In this document: in pieces, positions 30,802 through 39,474 of the stretch
Layout: each line of letters opens with the position of its first letter
How positions within the stretch are numbered: the stretch's first letter is position 1
Origin: a virus
DNA length: 64,000 bases
IMG/VR virus record: IMGVR_UViG_3300024999_000008
Span: 1-64,000 of that record
Reading direction: 5' to 3' (one strand)
Notes under the pieces: model-generated
Database searches by the model: none
What the model saw: only the letters and a program-made list of their open reading frames with translations
What the model was told of the DNA's origin: nothing
Program-made: the position numbers and the translations under genes

Positions 30802-31725
30802 ATGGGTATTATTACTACTAGTAATTTTGCAAAAGATCTGGTGCCTGGTGTAAAGACTTGGTTCGGCCAGAAATATAAAGAGTATCCGATTGAATATTTG
30901 GACATCTTTGAAAAGGGTAACTCTACAAAGGCTTTCGAAGAAGAAGCTGGCGTAACTGGGTTCGGTCTTGCGGCTGTGAAGACTGAAGGTGCAGGGATTG
31001 CATATGATGAGCAAGAGCAAGGATTTGTTAGTCGCTATACTCATGTAACGTACGGCCTTGGGTTTATTATTACTCGGGAAATGTATGAAGATGGTATTGC
31101 AGTTACGGTTGCGTTGCGTCGTGCAAATGCACTGGCCTTCTCTATCCGACAGACCAAAGAGATTATTGGAGCGAACATTCTTAATCGGGCCTTTACTGCA
31201 GCTTATACTATGGGAACTAATTCTGATGGCAAGGAGCTTTGTGCTACTGATCATCCGAACAAGTCTGGTGGAACTTGGAGGAATGAACTTACTACTGCCG
31301 CTGATCTTAGTGAAGCTGCTCTTGAGCAAGCTTGCATTGACATTGCTGCATTCACTACTGATCGTGGACTTAAGATCGCGATTATGCCTCAGAAGTTAAT
31401 CATTCCTACTGCTCTTGAGTTTGATGCTATGCGGATTCTCGAATCTATTGGGCAGTCAGGCAGCGCGAACAATGATATCAATGCAATTCGGGCCTCGAAG
31501 AAGTTCCCACAAGGCATCGCTGTGAATCATTACCTGACGGATAGTGATGCATGGTTTATTAAAACCAACTGTCCTGATGGCCTGAAGTATATGGAACGTC
31601 GGCCTGATGCGTTTGGGACTGAGAATGACTTTGATACTGAGAATGCAAAGTTCAAAGCAACATTCAGGGGCTCGTTTGGTTGGTCTGATCCGAGGGGAAT
31701 TTTCGGAAGTCCGGGTGCTGCATAA
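30802..31725 (+). CDS. Major capsid protein (HK97-fold)
   Basis: A 307-residue protein with the expected long helix near residue 80-120 (YGLGFIITREMYEDGIAVTV; RRANALAFSIRQTKEI), a beta-rich P-domain-like part, and a C-terminal segment rich in Gly and Phe (FRGSFGWSDPRGIFGSPGAA). Position after scaffold supports it as the shell subunit. AAAGGAGC precedes the ATG. A terminator follows. Confidence 0.88.
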   Translation: MGIITTSNFAKDLVPGVKTWFGQKYKEYPIEYLDIFEKGNSTKAFEEEAGVTGFGLAAVKTEGAGIAYDEQEQGFVSRYTHVTYGLGFIITREMYEDGIAVTVALRRANALAFSIRQTKEIIGANILNRAFTAAYTMGTNSDGKELCATDHPNKSGGTWRNELTTAADLSEAALEQACIDIAAFTTDRGLKIAIMPQKLIIPTALEFDAMRILESIGQSGSANNDINAIRASKKFPQGIAVNHYLTDSDAWFIKTNCPDGLKYMERRPDAFGTENDFDTENAKFKATFRGSFGWSDPRGIFGSPGAA

Positions 31726-31730
31726 TTGGT

Positions 31731-31745
31731 GTTCATTAAGTGAAC
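31731..31745. promoter_or_regulatory. GTTCA-N5-TGAAC palindrome after the capsid gene
   Basis: GTTCATTAAGTGAAC begins two bases before the terminator region that ends the capsid gene. It is the 5-bp-spacer form of the dyad seen at 4010, 17694 and 22888. Confidence 0.4.
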
Positions 31746-31767
31746 AACCAAACTAGCACGTTCAACT

Positions 31768-31802
31768 GACCGTTCTTTGTGACGAGCTTAGAACGGTCTT
31801 AA
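31768..31802 (+). terminator. Hairpin terminator after the capsid gene
   Basis: GACCGTTCT (31768-31776) pairs perfectly with AGAACGGTC (31790-31798) around 13 bases, followed by TTAATAAT. It lies in the 140-base gap after the capsid gene. The T-tract is interrupted, so it may attenuate expression of the genes after it. Confidence 0.65.
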
Positions 31803-31878
31803 TAATGTGGGTAAATGAAAGTTAAAATCTTTCAGGCACTTCTTTGAGATAAGAAGAATTGTCCCAGTGGAGGAAATT

Positions 31879-32817
31879 ATGGGCGTAACAAATTTTCCAA
31901 ACGGCATTACATGTGATACTTCCAGAAATAAATCTATGGCTTCAGGATCGATTGTTCCTGCATCTGGAACTGCTGGATACAATCCTGGCTGTACCTTTAC
32001 TAAGACTGATGTAGTTCTTGGGCAAGCAGCTCAATGGGTAAATATGGGCACTGCTGCATCGTGCTTGTTTGTTCCTGTTGGTCCGACTTATGGTTATGGT
32101 ATAAAGATAGCTGATGGTCCAATTGCTTCTGCCGGTGGAGATACTACGGAAGTTATATCTCGACCTAGCATGATTGTATCGACTGACATAGCTATTGTTG
32201 GGCATGAAGTAACGGATGATAGTGATCAGATTGTTGCTGCAATTGCAACTGATAATACGATTACTATTACTGGGTCAGCTGATCCATCAACAGCTCATGG
32301 ATATGATTTTGCAGTATTGAGAAATAGATGTATTCCTGAGTGGGATATTGTAGCTGCTGGAACTCATACTACGGCTGGTGGTGCTGCTGCAGAAGCTATT
32401 ACAGTTGCTGGTGTTTTAGCTACCGATATGGCTTTTGTTAATTATGGTGCAACAGATGACACTGACGTTATTACTAAAGTTGTATGTACAGCGAATACAA
32501 TTACTGTAACCTGCTCTGCTGATCCTTCTACTGCACATAGTCTTCACTATGTTGTTATCAGACTTCGCGGGACGTTTAAGCCAAGTCATTATATTGCTTA
32601 TGCTGGAAAGCATACGACTGTTGGCGGGGCAGCAGCAGAAGCAGTAACAATAACTGGTGCACTTGCAACTGATATTCCAATAGTTATTTATCACACGACT
32701 AACGATACGGATAGCATTCTTAAGGTTGTGATGACTGCTAATACCATGACTGTTACTTGCTCGGCAGATCCTAGTACTGCTCACGGATTTAGTTATATGT
32801 TGCTTCGAGCATATTAA
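31879..32817 (+). CDS. Virion protein with three tandem beta repeats, 312 aa
   Basis: About 80 residues repeat three times, each ending TITVTCSADPSTAH or close variants, with repeats 2 and 3 starting GTHTTAGGAAAEAITVAG and GKHTTVGGAAAEAVTITG. The pattern fits an elongated beta-structured surface fibre or decoration. The ATG at 31879 follows GTGGAGGAAATT. It is likely a capsid- or tail-surface protein, inferred. Confidence 0.65.
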   Translation: MGVTNFPNGITCDTSRNKSMASGSIVPASGTAGYNPGCTFTKTDVVLGQAAQWVNMGTAASCLFVPVGPTYGYGIKIADGPIASAGGDTTEVISRPSMIVSTDIAIVGHEVTDDSDQIVAAIATDNTITITGSADPSTAHGYDFAVLRNRCIPEWDIVAAGTHTTAGGAAAEAITVAGVLATDMAFVNYGATDDTDVITKVVCTANTITVTCSADPSTAHSLHYVVIRLRGTFKPSHYIAYAGKHTTVGGAAAEAVTITGALATDIPIVIYHTTNDTDSILKVVMTANTMTVTCSADPSTAHGFSYMLLRAY

Positions 32818-32826
32818 AAAAGAACT

Positions 32827-32856
32827 TGTAATAATAAGGGAAACTTTATTATTACA
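32827..32856 (+). terminator. AT-rich 11-bp hairpin
   Basis: TGTAATAATAA (32827-32837) and TTATTATTACA (32846-32856) are perfect complements around an 8-base loop, then GGTTTTG. It is a possible weak terminator or RNA stabiliser between virion genes. Confidence 0.45.
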
Positions 32857-32912
32857 GGTTTTGTGTTAATATGAACTTCTCGTAACAATAATTAATTATA
32901 TCGGAGAATATT

Positions 32913-33197
32913 ATGAGTATGATTATTCCTAAGCAAACAGCTGCTATGACTGCACGGAAATATTTTCCAGCACATTCGTTGCCAAAAACTGTTGCAGTTG
33001 CTGGCGTTCTTGTGGCAGAAACTATTGCAATAAATGTACTTGATGAAGCTGGTGTAGCTTTGGCTCTTTATGATGAGTTTGGCTCAGCAGTAACGATGAC
33101 CGCTACCTCGCCACCACTGAAGATTGACAGTCCCATCACCCTGCAATTTGTCAAGGGAGTAACCGCTAACGCAGTCGGTGTGCAACTGGTGGATTAA
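32913..33197 (+). CDS. Small virion-region protein, 94 aa
   Basis: Beta-rich (MSMIIPKQTAAMTARKYFPA; VGVQLVD at the end). The last third is visibly GC-rich while the start is AT-rich, so a composition junction lies within it near 33090. The next gene starts at its stop (overlap 1 bp). Confidence 0.6.
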   Translation: MSMIIPKQTAAMTARKYFPAHSLPKTVAVAGVLVAETIAINVLDEAGVALALYDEFGSAVTMTATSPPLKIDSPITLQFVKGVTANAVGVQLVD

Positions 33198-34498
33198 TGA
33201 CTGTCGCTAAGAGTATTTTTAAGCCGATATTTAAGAGTTATTCACGAAAGGGTATTGCTGGCAGCGAAGGTGGCATACCCGGCCTCCTATCTCTCTGGAA
33301 CGCCAAGACTCCCACCACCTGCCCAGTAGGGCCCCAAATCCAAACTTCAGTAGCAGGCAACCAGCCCGACGCCAACGGTAACATGGTCCCGTGGCCTGTC
33401 CTGCATCCTGGCAAAGGGGTGATGGTGCAGCCTGCGTATAGCAACCTGCTGCAGAACTCCAAGTTTGAGGGGGCTGTGAGTGGGTCGCCTGGGACTGCTC
33501 CTACGAATTGGTCGTTGGGGATATCAAGCGTTGCCCCCTACACGCTTACTGTGGGTGCAAACGGGTTACAGTACACCGCAACTGCATCTAGGATGTATCA
33601 TTATCAAAATATCAATGTTACAGCAGGGGCTCCGCTTTCCGCGAGAGTCAAGGCAGTCTGTGATGGAGTCTTAAACCTCAAAAATATATTCAGAATCGGT
33701 CTGGCTGGCGGGACACCTGCATACACGGTTGATAACGTATCTGCACTTGATACGGCTGTTCCCTCGGCTGGAGAGCATATAATCAATATCACTGTAACCG
33801 GTGGAACCGCGACTGTTGCAAATTTTGTTTTTGGGGCAGGGGCTACGGAGACCGTCACAGGCACAGTAACCATCTCCAACCCCCAACTCGTAGCCTCCCC
33901 CTACCAAATGCCCTACGCAGCATCAAGCGCAGGCGCAACCACCTCAGTAACCTCCACAGTAGCCACCAGCAGCAACAACGGGCTGGCGATACCGCTCTCC
34001 GCAGCTATGACCGCTGCACTGTCGGGGGGTGCGTTTACTGCTGCTGCATTGTGCTGGATGGGTGCTGAAACCACCAGTGCCGGAGGGGTATCGTTTTTGA
34101 CCGTTAAAGATACTATAAACGATTTACAATACGCAGTAAATAGCCTTACTTCAGCAAAAATAGTTAGAGCATATGATGGAACCACTGCGGCAAATGTTGA
34201 CAACATAAATATTCATATCCCCTGGCCCCGTGGAGAAATCCACCTCCGAGTAGTCCAAACCAACGTAGCAAAAACTCAATACAGAGTAGGCTATCGCCGC
34301 TACACCTCAGCGATGGTGCCGATAGATGCAAATATAGTCTGGGGCAGTTGGACGAACTATGACGGCAGCATGAACCCCTTGACGCACCTGCGATTCGGCT
34401 ACGGACTCACAGTGCCTATAGGCTTCTTGCAGACCCAACTGTGGGCGAAATCCGCGAGTGATGCTGAGATACTGCGGATAATGGGGTATGCATTATGA
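33197..34498 (+). CDS. Surface-type virion protein, lectin-like fold possible, 433 aa
   Basis: After a short N-terminal segment (MTVAKSIFKPIFKSYSRKG) the rest is beta-rich with Gly, Ser and Thr. The segment LLQNSKFEGAVSGSPGTAP then NWSLGISSVAPYTLTV resembles carbohydrate-binding jelly-roll domains of phage tail appendages; FLTVKDTINDLQYAVNSLTS follows. GC-rich relative to neighbours. It overlaps the next gene by ATGA. A receptor-binding or appendage role is inferred. Confidence 0.5.
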   Translation: MTVAKSIFKPIFKSYSRKGIAGSEGGIPGLLSLWNAKTPTTCPVGPQIQTSVAGNQPDANGNMVPWPVLHPGKGVMVQPAYSNLLQNSKFEGAVSGSPGTAPTNWSLGISSVAPYTLTVGANGLQYTATASRMYHYQNINVTAGAPLSARVKAVCDGVLNLKNIFRIGLAGGTPAYTVDNVSALDTAVPSAGEHIINITVTGGTATVANFVFGAGATETVTGTVTISNPQLVASPYQMPYAASSAGATTSVTSTVATSSNNGLAIPLSAAMTAALSGGAFTAAALCWMGAETTSAGGVSFLTVKDTINDLQYAVNSLTSAKIVRAYDGTTAANVDNINIHIPWPRGEIHLRVVQTNVAKTQYRVGYRRYTSAMVPIDANIVWGSWTNYDGSMNPLTHLRFGYGLTVPIGFLQTQLWAKSASDAEILRIMGYAL

Positions 34499-35112
34499 GC
34501 GACTACGAATACATCTCGGGATTCTACATCTCGGACGCTCTAGGCTCCACGGTCATCAATGGGGTCAAACCTCTCAACGCCTGGCCAGTATGTGTCGCTG
34601 ATGGGAAGCAGATAGTCAATTGCATCTGGAAGAAAGGTCAGTGGCCGACCCCGAATGCTGGAGAAATCACAGAGGCAATTGATAGTCTACCCGCTGCTAC
34701 CTTGGCTGGAGTTGTGGCTAAAATCCTTGGGGAGACTCGGACTGGCATTGCCGACACTCCACAACTTTACGATATGTGGAAGCCGGGGATGGCTGTCAAG
34801 GTCGGGCAGATGCTGGTACATAATGTTACCACTGGCACAGGTGATACTCAGGTCAGCGAGCCAAAACTATTCAGAGTAGTTCAGGCTCATACTACTCAGG
34901 CAGATTGGCAACCTCAGAATGTACCAGCTCTTTTCGTGGTGGCTGCTCCTGCTGGAGTTATCCCTGATTGGGTACAGCCATTAGGTGCTCATGACGCGTA
35001 TCAGATTGGCGATAAAGTTCGGTTCAACGGGAAGATTTATGAGAGCAAAATCAATGCTAATGTTTGGAGTCCAATCGCATACGCAGCAGGTTGGAAGGAA
35101 ATAACGGCATGA
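34495..35112 (+). CDS. Protein with C-terminal CBM5/12-like carbohydrate module, 205 aa
   Basis: The end (about residues 160-205) WVQPLGAHDAYQIGDKVRFN then GKIYESKINAN and WSPIAYAAGWKE matches the carbohydrate-binding 5/12 pattern, with the conserved aromatic and YxxGDxV elements. The N-terminus has FYISDALGST, typical of tail fibre or fibre-assembly proteins. A role in host-surface sugar contact is likely. It overlaps the next micro-ORF by ATGA. Confidence 0.6.
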   Translation: MSDYEYISGFYISDALGSTVINGVKPLNAWPVCVADGKQIVNCIWKKGQWPTPNAGEITEAIDSLPAATLAGVVAKILGETRTGIADTPQLYDMWKPGMAVKVGQMLVHNVTTGTGDTQVSEPKLFRVVQAHTTQADWQPQNVPALFVVAAPAGVIPDWVQPLGAHDAYQIGDKVRFNGKIYESKINANVWSPIAYAAGWKEITA

Positions 35113-35192
35113 ACCACATAACCAACACCCTGCTCGTCATCCTCGCTATCGAACTGGCGGCGGTGCTGTGGTTGATTGCTGGGCCGATGTGA
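35109..35192 (+). CDS. 27-residue membrane micro-protein
   Basis: Frame MNHITNTLLVILAIELAAVL is a single transmembrane helix with no charged residue except Glu15. It overlaps the preceding stop as ATGA, so coupling is plausible. It could be holin-like, but nothing proves it. Confidence 0.45.
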   Translation: MNHITNTLLVILAIELAAVLWLIAGPM

Positions 35193-35208
35193 ATTTAAAG
35201 GAGAAACT

Positions 35209-35550
35209 ATGAAAAGACTTTTGCTTATAATTCTACTGCTTGCCCTCGCTCCGACTTTCACCATTGCCGCCCCAGGTTGGCAGCGTAACCTGACTGTCGA
35301 GTGGGGCTACGAGCCGCCTGCCGATATGTCACATACTGGGTTCAAGCTCTATCAGGAAGGTGTAGCAGTCTGCACATGGGCCACAGCTATTGTCAGGATC
35401 GGCTCGTGCGATGTCGTGCTGGTGAAAAAGTCTACCTCGTTCACGCTGACAGCGACCTTCGCAGACGGGCAGGAGTCTCTGCACTCTGAGTCTTACGTGT
35501 TGAATGACTGGGGACCGAAACCGAGAATCATTTCTATCATTCCGAAATGA
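35209..35550 (+). CDS. Secreted protein with FN3-like domain, 113 aa
   Basis: A signal peptide is clear (MKRLLLIILLLALAPTFTIA), cleaved near residue 21. The rest (LTVEWGYEPPADMSHTGFKL, with two Cys and SESYVLNDW) resembles a fibronectin-III-type beta sandwich. AAAGGAG precedes the ATG. Phage-encoded exported protein; role in envelope modification is a guess. Confidence 0.6.
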   Translation: MKRLLLIILLLALAPTFTIAAPGWQRNLTVEWGYEPPADMSHTGFKLYQEGVAVCTWATAIVRIGSCDVVLVKKSTSFTLTATFADGQESLHSESYVLNDWGPKPRIISIIPK

Positions 35551-35762
35551 GCAAGTACGATAAAGATAAGGTTAGCCGGGCAAAGAATGCTTTGAGGGCT
35601 TGGATTCCAGAGAACACAGACGGGTTTAATATTAATCATCTCGAAACTGATATTCTTGGACTGATGATTGACTTGCTGCATTTCGCTCGGCAGAAGAAGA
35701 TGGATACTAAGGAATTGCTTGATCTTGCAGCACTGAATTTGGAACTGGAAATCGGTAAGTAA
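35547..35762 (+). CDS. Hypothetical helical protein, 71 aa
   Basis: Helical (SRAKNALRAWIPENTDGFNI; DLLHFARQKKMDTKELLDLA). It overlaps the upstream gene by ATGA. Function unknown. Confidence 0.55.
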   Translation: MSKYDKDKVSRAKNALRAWIPENTDGFNINHLETDILGLMIDLLHFARQKKMDTKELLDLAALNLELEIGK

Positions 35763-35784
35763 ACTTTACTTTTAGGGGGAAGAG

Positions 35785-36183
35785 ATGAAGAGACTTTTGG
35801 GAGTAGCCTTGGCTGTTGGCCTGTTGACAAGCTGTTCATTAAATTACAGTCCGACCGAAATCACATTCAATCAGAATACTGGCGGCGGAAACGGAACCAT
35901 GAGGACCGATGCCAAAGGGCTTACGACCGCGATAACTCCCACTCAAGATGCCAGTGGATCGGCGGCTACCGAGGGAGCCATGGCCGCTCTTGGAGGCATT
36001 AAAGACGCAGTAGCCAACTTCATTCCGGCGGTGACGACCACCGAAACTACTACGACAACTACACCTCTCCAGCCGGTGCCTGCAGCTACACCGACTGCTC
36101 CGACCTTCCCTGACGTTACTCCGCCGGCCGTTCCTGCAGAAGAGATCGCTGAGCCTGAAGGCCAGATCGAGGAGGTAGACTGA
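35785..36183 (+). CDS. Lipoprotein, Pro/Thr-rich, 132 aa
   Basis: The N-terminus MKRLLGVALAVGLLTSC is a lipobox signal (Cys17 expected to be lipidated). The mature protein is Thr/Pro-rich (TTETTTTTTPLQPVPAATPT) and ends acidic. Phage lipoproteins often block superinfection or, as Rz1-type o-spanins, act in lysis; the long Pro-rich region is compatible with an o-spanin but it is long. It overlaps the next gene by 1 bp. Confidence 0.6.
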   Translation: MKRLLGVALAVGLLTSCSLNYSPTEITFNQNTGGGNGTMRTDAKGLTTAITPTQDASGSAATEGAMAALGGIKDAVANFIPAVTTTETTTTTTPLQPVPAATPTAPTFPDVTPPAVPAEEIAEPEGQIEEVD

Positions 36184-36965
36184 TGTTCCGCCTTATCCTG
36201 GGCATTGCTCTGCTCTGGGCAGTGCCGGCCGGCGCGGTGACCATCCCGCAGTCCCTGGATGAGTGTACAGCGCTCTGCGCTCAGTATTTTCCCGGAGAAA
36301 CTGTAACACCTCCAACTGATCCAGTTATACCATTGCCTGATGGAACAAAAGCATGCACAATGCCTATAACTTTTGAACGGGGTGCTGATCAGAATGGAGG
36401 AAAGCCAGCAGTATTGCTTCGTACTCTTCAAGATAGTGCAGTTATTTCTGTGATTGTGAATGGTGAAGTTGCTAGGCGAGGAGTACCTTATAAAGGATGT
36501 CCGGTTTATTTACTGGCCAATTCTGATTCACAATATTCTCGTCCACTACAAATTAGTGTTAAAACTTCTGATGGACAGACGTGTACTGCTAAGAGTGGAG
36601 CAGCACCTACAAATCCGACAGGAAACTATACTAATAAAGCTGAATATGATTCATATGGAGTTCGTAATGGTGGGCGACAAGCCTGGAGGATTAATAAGCG
36701 AGGAGATTCTCTCGGTTCAGGTCCAGTAAAATTTACTTTCTCAAATGGCCTTACATTTGTAGTGAAAGATCCGAATAAGAATTGTCGAGATAGAGAAGAT
36801 ACTTGCAATAGGGATTCTCGTGCAGAGAAAGATGGTTTTCTTTATAAGCCAGGTAATGGATTACCTAATGGCACAGGTGATGCAGACCGAGGTACATCAC
36901 ATGGTGGAATTTATCTTCATGCTCCATATGGAAATAGTAGCAAAAAAGTGTTGATGCAATGGTAA
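36183..36965 (+). CDS. Secreted Cys-containing protein, 260 aa
   Basis: A signal peptide (MFRLILGIALLWAVPAGA) precedes a Cys-paired mature region (CTALCAQYFPG, GTKACTMPITFE, KNCRDREDTCNRDS). The coding composition switches from GC-rich to AT-rich at about residue 40, indicating a mosaic junction. No catalytic motif is seen. Exported, role unknown. Confidence 0.55.
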   Translation: MFRLILGIALLWAVPAGAVTIPQSLDECTALCAQYFPGETVTPPTDPVIPLPDGTKACTMPITFERGADQNGGKPAVLLRTLQDSAVISVIVNGEVARRGVPYKGCPVYLLANSDSQYSRPLQISVKTSDGQTCTAKSGAAPTNPTGNYTNKAEYDSYGVRNGGRQAWRINKRGDSLGSGPVKFTFSNGLTFVVKDPNKNCRDREDTCNRDSRAEKDGFLYKPGNGLPNGTGDADRGTSHGGIYLHAPYGNSSKKVLMQW

Positions 36966-37042
36966 TTTGTAAACAGTGTGGATATAAATATACTGGTCCA
37001 AGATGTCCGATATGTAATTATCCAAACGAAGACTGTGATTGA
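36959..37042 (+). CDS. 27-residue zinc-ribbon micro-protein
   Basis: MVICKQCGYKYTGPRCPICN is a complete CxxC...CxxC knuckle pair, a probable zinc ribbon. It overlaps the end of the upstream gene. Very short, yet the motif is specific. Function unknown. Confidence 0.45.
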   Translation: MVICKQCGYKYTGPRCPICNYPNEDCD

Positions 37043-37070
37043 AAGTTGTCTTTACTTCCTGGAGGGAGAT

Positions 37071-37259
37071 ATGAGGGTGATTTCGGAAGACAGTTTGCAG
37101 TTGTTTAAGAAAAATGATGAAGGTTTGCATTTTGTCAAGGATCGATATTGCAAAGAGCCTGGGCCATGCTTTTCATTTGATGATCACGGTAGAGCCGGCG
37201 TGAGTTGCGATCGGTTTCGTTACCAACCGACTGGGGTAAAATTATGTATCAAATTATAA
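37071..37259 (+). CDS. Hypothetical protein, 62 aa
   Basis: MRVISEDSLQLFKKNDEGLH continues with CKEPGPCFSFDDHG; GGAGG precedes the ATG. It overlaps the thermonuclease start. Unknown function, three Cys. Confidence 0.55.
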   Translation: MRVISEDSLQLFKKNDEGLHFVKDRYCKEPGPCFSFDDHGRAGVSCDRFRYQPTGVKLCIKL

Positions 37260-37711
37260 TCTTATTTTTCTTATTAATTACTTCTGTTGCTTATGCTAAG
37301 CCAGCTACAGTTGTAAGTGTTACTGATGGTGATACAATCAAAGTAGTTGACAAGACTGGGCTAACAACTGTACGGCTTTATGGTATTGATTCTCCTGAGA
37401 AGAAACAATCATTCGGTCTTGCTGCTAAAGATTTTGTTGAAGTCATGATTAAGGGTAAGGTTGTTGATGTTGCACCTGTTGATGTTAAGCATTATGATCG
37501 TTATGGCCGTACAGTAGCTGTTGTAATGATAGGAACGCAATGTGTACAAGAGCAGCTTTTGCTTGCTGGATATGCCTGGGTTTATCCGCAATATTGCCGA
37601 AAGTCCTTTTGTCAAGCCTGGGAAAAGCTACAAGGGATTTCTGCTGGTAATAGAGTAGGTTTATGGGCTGGTCCTGCTCCAGTCCAGCCGTGGGTTTGGA
37701 GGAAGAAATGA
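37244..37711 (+). CDS. Secreted thermonuclease (SNase-like)
   Basis: A signal peptide (MYQIIILFFLLITSVAYA) precedes the SNase fold. VTDGDT (27-31), RLYGIDSPE with Arg44, Asp49 and Glu52, and YDRYGR (Arg86/89) match the staphylococcal nuclease catalytic spacing (Arg35, Asp40, Glu43, Arg87). It cleaves DNA and RNA and would act outside the cytoplasm, for example on extracellular or competing DNA at the envelope. GGGGTAAAATT precedes the ATG at 37244. Confidence 0.85.
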   Translation: MYQIIILFFLLITSVAYAKPATVVSVTDGDTIKVVDKTGLTTVRLYGIDSPEKKQSFGLAAKDFVEVMIKGKVVDVAPVDVKHYDRYGRTVAVVMIGTQCVQEQLLLAGYAWVYPQYCRKSFCQAWEKLQGISAGNRVGLWAGPAPVQPWVWRKK

Positions 37712-38265
37712 ATTTTGTAAAGATTTCATATTGGGGGGCTGATCTTACTATTCCTGATTTTCTTGAATCTCTATGGCCTCATGATTTGCCTCCCGAGGCA
37801 TGGCCAACATTCTGTGGTGCTGGTCAAGGTTGGGGAGATGCAATAGTGCCTGATAAGATAGGCAAGGTTTATCTCAATCCAGCAGGTCTTTGTCATGATG
37901 TTGAGTGGGCTTGTTCAGCCAAAAACCTAAGCGCATTTATGGGAGCGAATGGTAGGTTTTTTCTAAATTGTGTAGAGTTAGTTCTTGCTACTGATCTTGC
38001 TGTATGGCCTAAGATTAAGATGTTGACTTCGGTAACTGGGATATATTTGACAGCAGTTAGTACGATGGGAATCTTGTTCTTTTCATGGTTTACTAAGAAT
38101 CGTAAAGAAGATGTTAATCCATTGGAGAATCCTACTGTGAAAGATCGACTGAAGAGGCTAGCTACAGCGAGGAATAATTATTGGGCAAAAATTCTTGCTT
38201 CCAGATTACCTGATAATGAAGATGGTCTTTATAGAGCCGACGAGAAAGGAGAAATGAATGGTTGA
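37708..38265 (+). CDS. Membrane-associated PLA2-like CxHD protein, 185 aa
   Basis: A segment FCGAGQGWGDAIVPDK, then NPAGLCHDVEWACSAKN with Cys62-His63-Asp64, resembles the phospholipase A2 Ca2+/catalytic CxxHD turn. A transmembrane helix follows (MLTSVTGIYLTAVSTMGILF). GGAGG precedes the ATG; it overlaps the thermonuclease stop by ATGA. An activity on host membrane is possible but unproven; the usual CCxxH form is incomplete. Confidence 0.5.
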   Translation: MNFVKISYWGADLTIPDFLESLWPHDLPPEAWPTFCGAGQGWGDAIVPDKIGKVYLNPAGLCHDVEWACSAKNLSAFMGANGRFFLNCVELVLATDLAVWPKIKMLTSVTGIYLTAVSTMGILFFSWFTKNRKEDVNPLENPTVKDRLKRLATARNNYWAKILASRLPDNEDGLYRADEKGEMNG

Positions 38266-38752
38266 GACAAGCGGATTCCTAGCACTTGCCGCTGTGGTCG
38301 GAGTTTTAGTGGGATGGGGGCTTTCATTAATCAGTTTGGGAAGTAAAATTCAAAGAGAGAAGGAAGCAATAGCTAGAAATAAGGAACGAGTGGATGAGCA
38401 GGACAAAAAGATTGCAGAACTTACTCAAAAACTTGACGACCTTAACATAGCACGAGCTTCTATTTCACAACTTAATTCGGAAATGGGGGCACATGCTAGT
38501 GATATCGCTGAACTCAGAGCTGCAATTAAAGATGTTCTTAATCTCTTTAAATTAGCTGATGGTGAACCAAGGTTTATTACTCGTCCAGCTTGTTTGGGAA
38601 TGCAGCAAAATTGCCATGAACTTTCTACTGAACGAGATATTGCAAGTAAAGTGCGGTTTGGTAATCTGGAGAAATCAATCGCTGATCTAAGAGATGCTCA
38701 AGAAAGTAACTTAGCATTACTCATTAACGAAATTCGTAAGGTACAAGCATGA
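38258..38752 (+). CDS. N-terminal anchor plus coiled coil, i-spanin-like, 164 aa
   Basis: A membrane anchor (GFLALAAVVGVLVGWGLSLI) is followed by a long charged coiled coil (REKEAIARNKERVDEQDKKI; AELTQKLDDLNIARASISQL). That topology fits Rz-type i-spanins, though without a paired o-spanin proven (the lipoprotein at 35785 is a candidate). It overlaps its neighbours at both ends. Confidence 0.45.
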   Translation: MVETSGFLALAAVVGVLVGWGLSLISLGSKIQREKEAIARNKERVDEQDKKIAELTQKLDDLNIARASISQLNSEMGAHASDIAELRAAIKDVLNLFKLADGEPRFITRPACLGMQQNCHELSTERDIASKVRFGNLEKSIADLRDAQESNLALLINEIRKVQA

Positions 38753-39474
38753 TACTTAAAGATGGCAGTGAAACTCAAGATCCTCGTTGTGGCCTTATCT
38801 TTCAGCCTGATCCTACTGCTCCAAATCTTCTCACAGTTTCACCGATTGATGAAGGTATTGATTTACGATATCGAGAATTAATTAGCAAATATCGAGTAAA
38901 GAAATTCAAAGATCCTTTGCTTAATCAAGGTGATTGGAGTGCTTGTGGTGGATTTGGATTTGCAGCCTTTCTTGAACATGAGCCTGGAATAAGAACTCTT
39001 GGAGATGAATGGGCGCTTGAGTTTTATTTCAGGTGTCAAGATAATGATCAGTGGCCAGGCTCTGAACGACCTGGATCGAAGCCAATTAGTTATGGCACAT
39101 CACTTGCAGCAGTGATGCAGACTGCTAAGCAAGAAGGCTTAATTGAGTCCTATTGTCGAGCAAGAACTGTTGATGAAGTTATTCGTGGCATTGATTATTA
39201 TGGTTCAGCAATTCTTGGGCTGGAATGGACCGAGGGTATGATGTATCCTCGTGAAGTAGACGGACTAAGTACTCCAGGTGGTGAGGTTGTTGGTGGCCAC
39301 TGTACGGCTGGAACATTTATTAATTTGCATCAAAACATTATTGGTGGTCCAAACTCATGGCCGGATTGGAACTTGTTGCGTAATGGCTACTGGGTGATGG
39401 ACCTTGATGATTTTGCAGAAGTATTCATGAAACGCGGTGGTGAGTGTGCGTTTGCCAGGAAGGCAGTAATATGA
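38749..39474 (+). CDS. Papain-like cysteine peptidase (C1-type fold)
   Basis: The papain triad and oxyanion residues are visible: Gln60 in NQGDWSACG, nucleophile Cys66, His184 in GGHCTAGT and Asn202 in GPNSWPDW. No signal peptide, so it probably acts inside the cell or in the virion. Phage peptidases of this type are known in capsid or lysis regions; what this one cleaves is unknown. It overlaps its upstream neighbour and the endolysin start. Confidence 0.75.
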   Translation: MILKDGSETQDPRCGLIFQPDPTAPNLLTVSPIDEGIDLRYRELISKYRVKKFKDPLLNQGDWSACGGFGFAAFLEHEPGIRTLGDEWALEFYFRCQDNDQWPGSERPGSKPISYGTSLAAVMQTAKQEGLIESYCRARTVDEVIRGIDYYGSAILGLEWTEGMMYPREVDGLSTPGGEVVGGHCTAGTFINLHQNIIGGPNSWPDWNLLRNGYWVMDLDDFAEVFMKRGGECAFARKAVI

